Assembly (NCBI GenBank): GCA_040954595.2
Contig: CM082588.2
Span: 5,580,001 to 5,644,000 of the forward strand
Direction of reading: 5' to 3'
DNA length: 64,000 nucleotides
Source of the DNA: Balanoglossus misakiensis
Lineage: Eukaryota > Hemichordata
Shown: positions 58,268-64,000 of the stretch, one piece after another
Layout of the letters: every line of letters begins with the position of its first letter
How positions within the stretch are numbered: the first letter of the stretch is position 1
The notes under the pieces: generated by a model
Seen by the model: the letters and a program-made list of their open reading frames with translations, nothing else
Told to the model about the DNA's origin: nothing
Database searches by the model: none
Translations under genes and position numbers: made by a program

Positions 58268-61200
58268 CTAAAACTGGAACCCTCCCATTGGTTCGTTTTC
58301 CGGTGCGCCGAACTGGAACTGTTCTGCGTTTTGATCCACCGGGGGTGCGATTTTCGCGTCTTCCTCCTCCGAGCCGAAGAAGTGTTCAATGATGTCGAAG
58401 GCCTTCTGATAGATGTCTTGGTTTTCGTGGCTCTGTAGGAATTCTATCTTGTCCAAACCTGTCGAGGAAGAAATAATTGATCTCAGTGCAATGTCAGGGT
58501 AACCTACAAAGGACATCAGGGCAAAGATGGCTGTCTTTTTTTTTTTCACGGACAGAAATCTTGAGTATATGTGTGTGGATTTCAAGTAGATTTTCAGTAC
58601 ACATGGTTTTTTTTAGGAAACAATTTCACTTTAACCCAATGCATAGAACAAAGTCTCACCATAACAGTCTTCAATCATGACAGCATATTGATTGACTCCA
58701 CCGACGGCCTTTGACTGTTGTTCTCCGAGTCGTAGGATGCTTTCCAATCCATTGAGGGCGACTTGGACGATCTTAGAATCCATGACCGTCAGCAAATCAC
58801 ACAGGGGTTGGATGGCTCCTTGGTCGATGATAAATCTGTTATCAGGCAAGGGAAAAAATAGAAAAAAAAATAATTATGATTCATGTTGTGTGTAGTACTA
58901 TCTGTAATCTCTTCATAACACAACACAAGACAAATCAGCACAACACAACAGCGCACAGAACAACGCAATGCAACACAGCACAGCACAAATAAAACGCAAT
59001 GCGATGCAGTGCACCATAGCATATCAGAGCATAGCATAGCACAACACGCAGGTGTCTTTGATCGTTCTATATAATGCACAAAGGCAGCTACTCCTTTTCA
59101 GCATGTCCTGCCAACTTACTTGATTTGGTCGGGCGTTCCCCCTGACAAGGCGTTGGTGATGGCCCATGCAGCTTCTTTCCTCGTTTTGAACTCGGCTTTT
59201 CCAAGGATGTCGATCAACACTGGCACGATGTTGGAATCAATCACAGCCTGGAAGAGTATTGTACATACGGAATGAAAAGGTGATCGCCAACAGATGGAAT
59301 GAAATTACAGTAATTATTAGCCAACAATCAAATCTACTGGCTTTTTCGGAAGTGTGAAATTATCTCTGTCAAAGGTACGTAACCACTGACCTGTATCTGT
59401 TGCCTGTTTCCAGCGGTTATGTTTGAAATCGTCCAGCACGCCTCTTTCCTGATGGATTCTTTGTGGCTGCTCAGCAGATGAAGTAGGCATGGCAACGCGC
59501 CACAGTTGAGGATAACCTGCAATGACAAAAGCTCCATCATTTCGCACATTGTTGCTGTTTTTCTGCCCATGCCCATGTGCTAACTACATGCATTTTAAAT
59601 CCTGATTTAAATAATAAATAAAAATATGTTTAACTTTTTTCAGCTTACCTGTGTCTGAACATCATCGCCTGTGACTATATTTCCCACAGCTCTGAGTGCT
59701 GATGACACAACACTTTTACTAGTGTGCCTGTGGAAAGATCAAATGGCATAAAGTTCACTCTTGAATGAAATCGGGAGAAAATGAATAACATTTCAACAAC
59801 GAAACTTCAATCAAATAAACACAGACAGCTGTATAAAAAATAATAAAACAACGTATGTACTCACATGAGCAGTTCAACTAGTCTCCTACAAACACCGCTA
59901 TCGATAACTGCCTGAATCTTTTCGTTAGGCCCGTCTGACAGATACGACAGAGCCCAGCAGGCGTCGGCCAACACATCGGCGTCATTGCTGAAGAGGAGTC
60001 GGGACAAGACCGGCAGACAGGGCGACACTTTGTTAAAGTCTGGCGGTGGATTCTTGCCTCGACACAGATTCGACAGTGCCCACACGGCATTCCTGGTCAT
60101 TGAGAGTCTACTGGATTTTGTGAGAAGCTGCAGAAGGGGAACTAGAATACCGCAATCTAAGACGTAATCCCTGGAGTCCGGGCTGTCGCCCGCAATATTT
60201 CCTAAAGCCCACACAGCCTGCAAGCAAGCAAAAAAATACATCAGTATCTTCTGGTCAATTGTGTGCATACTGTTGATCCAACAATCCTCAGTACAGTGGC
60301 CATTTCAAGCCCTGTACAAAGCAATTACTTGCAACTACTGGTTTCTTATCTTTCATGCAATGAGACAATGCAAAAGAAACAATTTTTTTATTCAGTTATG
60401 CACATACTGTTAATCTAACAATCCTCAGTACAGTGGTCATGTTGAACCCTGTGTCCACAACTAACAGTACATGCAAGTACACAGCATATATCTCTGCTTT
60501 TCTGCTGTAGCCAAGAGAAATTCCTCACCTGTTCTTGCACATCGTCATACTCTGAGGCCAGCAGCTGTATGAAGATGGGCACCGCGCCCGCCTCTATCAC
60601 CACGCCAGTTTGTAACGTGGTGCCTGAGGCAATATTAGTTAGAGCCCATGCTGCTTCAAACTGTAAGGGAGAGAAATGGAAATATAACTCTTAGTGTCTA
60701 CATTCCTTAAAATATGCTAATAATATGCAATGTATCTGAGTGGTTATTAGTGAGAACACACACACTAACGCTGCCAGGAACAAGTAGGCCAGGTGAATGG
60801 CGATAACGTCCACAGACATTTGTCACACTACCTACCTGTAATGTACAATTTCCTTGTTTTTGTAAAAACTCTACAAACCGGGGTACAACTCGGCATTGGA
60901 TGACTTCGTCAATGGGTGGGTTGGGTTCTGAAATGTCAAAGGTAAATTGAATTTCTGTCAACAAAAGCCAAGTCAGAGCTGATCTTTTGTTGATTTTATA
61001 CTTAGAAGCAAACTGTCATTCAATATCACAAGCATTCTAAATCAGTACATGCATTGAGTTCACAGTCCTGCCACACATTTCTACGTCAGCAATTTTCAAG
61101 ATGTATCTTTTTAAATATACGAGCTCACAAAACTGTACAGGATCAAGCTTTGCCTCGGCTTACCTCTGGATAAAAGTTTTCGAAATTTGTGAATGGCTGA

Positions 61201-62194
61201 CAGTTGTTGTTCCACGTCTTCACTATTTATAGCTTGCAACATTTCTGGGGTGACACATCTTTGCTGCAAGGATAAAATTATTTTTCAGTTTCACTAAAAT
61301 GAACATCTCAGATCGATATCCATTCATTCAACCCTCCTACTTCAGAAGACAGTCTCGTTATTCCTGCGATCATATTACTATGCCTCTGGGGCTACACAAG
61401 ATACATCAGCCAGGCAGATTAATGGCTTGCCCTGAGGCTGTACACACAGTCATACCACGCAGGGTGTCATTACAGAAGACATGTATCGATGTTTGTCATC
61501 TTTGTCAGTGTTACAGTACGTTGCTCTAACACAGTCTCATCTTGCTCGCATGAGCAGAATCCACAATTTCACAGATCGGGGGGATGGGTTGGGGTTTAGG
61601 TGCTCCAAGGAATGTAGCATGCCCTCACTTGTACACAGTACGTGAAATTCTTATATCTCGTGACAAATAATTTTAATAAACATAACGGATATTGTCGCAT
61701 AAAAACAATATATTCTTTCATAGTTCACATTTTAATTGATGTATCCTTTTCTTGGCAGTAACAATCAAAGGTTGACATTATGACTTTTCTTGCCCATGCA
61801 ACTGATTACCCCTGAGACTTGTTAGTGCAGTGATTAGCAGGGGTCAGAGGTCAACTCACCTGGATTGCTGATGATGAAGTGACTGTGCTATCTTGCAGCA
61901 GGGAAGCGGGTTCTGTTGGCACATCGACATTACGGCGTTTAAACAACTTAAAGAGAAAGGGAAAGCTCAAGTCATTAATATTTCTTCACCAGCAGACACA
62001 TATAGTCCCCATAGATGATATGACCAATACATTACAACGAATCACAACCATCAGAAATGACTCACTTGCTGTTCTCGTTTCTGTTTTCTTAACTGTACGC
62101 CCTCTTCCTCCCTCCTTCTCCTCATCTCTTCTGGATTCAACGCTTTGTTCTTATATGCTTTCAGTCGCAAGTTGTCTTTATTTGGACTCGCCAT
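58268..62194 (-). CDS. KPNA: Importin subunit alpha (karyopherin alpha, KPNA1/5/6 subfamily)
   Basis: Eleven coding exons: 62194-62066, 61946-61860, 61263-61164, 60927-60836, 60660-60529, 60217-59865, 59727-59649, 59516-59391, 59247-59120, 58835-58660, 58458-58268 (530 aa; human KPNA1/5/6 are about 536-539). Residues 1 to about 60 form the importin-beta-binding domain, with [20 protein letters not shown] followed by LFKRRN. Armadillo repeats follow with the Trp/Asn ladder that grips nuclear localisation signals: WALTN, WALGN, WALSN, WALSY, RAVGN, WTISN, WAITN. The tail [20 protein letters not shown] and an acidic C-terminus ending GGFQF are the export-receptor (CAS)-binding end and mark the alpha-1/5/6 class. 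Role: adaptor carrying NLS cargo through the nuclear pore with importin-beta. CCACCATGG gives a strong start. An acceptor TTGTAG just before it (exon begins 62205) shows a 5'UTR intron whose first exon I could not place. Confidence 0.98.
58917..59050 (+). repeat. Degenerate ACAAC/CACAG-type short repeat in importin-alpha intron 9
   Basis: A low-complexity run of near-5-bp units (ACAAC, ACAGC, GCACA, AATGC, ATAGC) with almost no T on this strand, between exons 9 and 10. It does not affect the reading frame. Confidence 0.7.
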
Positions 62195-64000
62195 GGTGGA
62201 CAAATCTACAAGAGAAACAGACAACGCTCAAAATATTACCTCTGTATCTACCGGTACATTTCCTCAATTATTTCAACTAATATCAGTATCAATTGAATGA
62301 TTACACTCATGGACTTTCACAATGAGCTTCTGCTAAATTTAGCCGAGCTGAGTAATAAGACATTCCCATTTATTTCAGAGAGACATGCTACTATTGCTAG
62401 AGATCACAACACAGACGTCATAAAAATAACTGTCTGTGGTTCAAGGCTGCAATCTGATTTCACAGAAAAGCCCCCTTTTTCAGTTGATTTTTATGTTTGT
62501 CATATACTGAATTTTGTCCACGCTATGAAAAGAGCAATCTAGGCTTACATTACCACTTATTTTTCTCCTAATTAAATTTACAGACATCAGAAAAGCCAAG
62601 GGCATGGTTTGGCGTATTACATCAAAATATGGAAAAAATATGATACTGAGTTTGTTGACATATACCCTTCACTGACCTCCACTACACCTCAATGTGCATG
62701 TACCCAAAAGTCACGAACATGAAGTAATAGCGCAGGTCCTGACATGCACAGTTGGTTACCTCATAAATATAACATGTAATGGGAGGGTTTGACATGCAGG
62801 ATTTCCTATATAGTCTTCAGATTGCACAAATGATATAATAGGACACGTCAATTTGGGGCCACATATTACTGTTATTATGCTTGGTGAAAATTCCATGACC
62901 CCCAGTCAGCAAACATGCACACTACTTACACAGTTGAATATTGTAAACACAGATACAGACTGTCAAGGTCGCATGACTTACTAGTATAACTTACACAAAG
63001 CAAGTCAATGGCCACAGAAAACTGTTATCCTCGCTTTGTTCCATTGGCAAAACAATGGAAAATGGCACTGTATGTGTGATATCTGTTAGGGCATATTTCA
63101 TCTCACATACTTTTGTTCTCTATTGTAAACAATATCAATCGACAAATTGCTAAGGGATGCCAACATGGGATGAATACCCCTACCCCCACGAAACACTGCA
63201 GTCGCTGGGGCTTCTATATATGTACGGTACTCTATCATGTCAATTTCTCTCTTGTAAACAATCACAGATAGTGGTACCTGTGCTTACCACTGTTGTCGAT
63301 TTCGCCGACTGTTCCACAGTTTTTATCCAAATTCACAACAACCATAAACACATGTATCACCTTGGACTTATCTACTTGTTTCTGACATGGTACTCACAGT
63401 CACAAAGGAGCCACGGAAAGGAAATTGAGGTGAAGAGGTTAACAATATGATTCATGGTAATTAATTCTTTCCATTACTCAAGGAAGTCAGCAATTTCGCA
63501 CTCGGGGCTGAACGCAAAAAAGTGGTTGTGATGTCTCACTTTAAATGTTGAATTCACAGTGTCTCATATGCTTGCATAGAGCATTGCAGCATTTCTGTTA
63601 TATTATCCAATTTCATATATTTTAGAGCTGTTCACTTCAACAAGAATGGACATCAACGCCCCATTAGCACTTTCAGTGGACAGATTCATACCTGGGGGTG
63701 ATATGAATCTGCTATTGCTAGAGGGACCCCTTTGATTTTGATTCCCCTTGATGGCAATTATGACTTCTCACCCTGAGTGTGGTACATGTATAATGATGAG
63801 TGACACAACAAGAGACAATAGGTGATATTCTGCTCATTGTGAGATCGCGCAAGACTTGGTTAGCAACTCGTGTGGTTCGGAAAATGCTTTAAACTACCTT
63901 TTCATGGTAGTGATTGTTGTTTGAGAGATGACTGCAATAATTACCATGGAGGCTGCGTAATAACAATATCTGCTGAAATCTATGGACATGCTACCTGCTG
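62195..64000 (-). other. Importin-alpha 5'UTR intron and upstream flank
   Basis: The 11 bp before the ATG are 5'UTR following a TTGTAG acceptor. The rest should be the first intron of importin-alpha, possibly running past the window edge. No first exon, CpG-rich promoter or other gene was recognised. Confidence 0.5.

Noticed and set aside
1-64000. Prokaryotic-type systems (operons, CRISPR arrays, phage or defence islands)
   Set aside because: Spliced genes with human orthologues, polyadenylation signals and 5'UTR introns show this is an animal nuclear genome.

Overview
This is a eukaryotic (metazoan) genomic window of about 40% GC with intron-rich protein-coding genes, canonical GT-AG splice sites, short simple repeats and small dispersed elements. 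There are no operons, ribosome binding sites or CRISPR arrays. The gene content fits an invertebrate. Single copies stand where vertebrates have paired duplicates: one importin-alpha of the KPNA1/5/6 type next to one FAM162 gene. An invertebrate deuterostome (hemichordate, amphioxus or echinoderm) is my best guess, but the sequence alone does not settle this.

Seven genes could be reconstructed exon by exon with consistent splice phases. (1) 346-29512, +, an EVA1C-like transmembrane lectin receptor, 9 exons, 585 aa, with a 17.6 kb first intron. (2) 33794-32091, -, CFAP298 (C21orf59/Kurly), 7 exons, 291 aa. (3) 34729-38758, +, an unassigned 255-aa protein, 8 exons, divergent from CFAP298 and probably ciliary. 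(4) 43437-39568, -, CHAF1B (CAF-1 p60), 13 exons, 660 aa. (5) 49804-46701, -, ZUP1 (ZUFSP deubiquitinase), 7 exons, 678 aa. (6) 50390-51535, +, FAM162-like mitochondrial membrane protein, 3 exons, 166 aa. (7) 62194-58268, -, importin-alpha of the KPNA1/5/6 class, 11 coding exons, 530 aa.

The order is informative. In human, EVA1C and CFAP298 are neighbours on 21q22 and CHAF1B lies on the same arm. ZUP1, KPNA5 and FAM162B are neighbours on 6q22, and KPNA1 and FAM162A are neighbours on 3q21. The window therefore joins two ancient gene neighbourhoods and shows the second one in its unduplicated state.

Noteworthy non-genic features are an E2F palindrome at the CHAF1B promoter and RFX X-box-like motifs in the CFAP298/unknown-gene divergent promoter. 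An isolated X-box + TATA module with no recognised gene lies near 53.0 kb. A dispersed, roughly 92-bp TTAA-flanked inverted-repeat element has about seven copies, and there is a 310-bp ATTC/ACTC microsatellite. The CHAF1B tail carries six RR(I/V) motifs resembling the Asf1-binding B-domain motif, and one CHAF1B intron appears to use a GC-AG splice pair. No transposase, reverse transcriptase, tRNA or rRNA gene was recognised.
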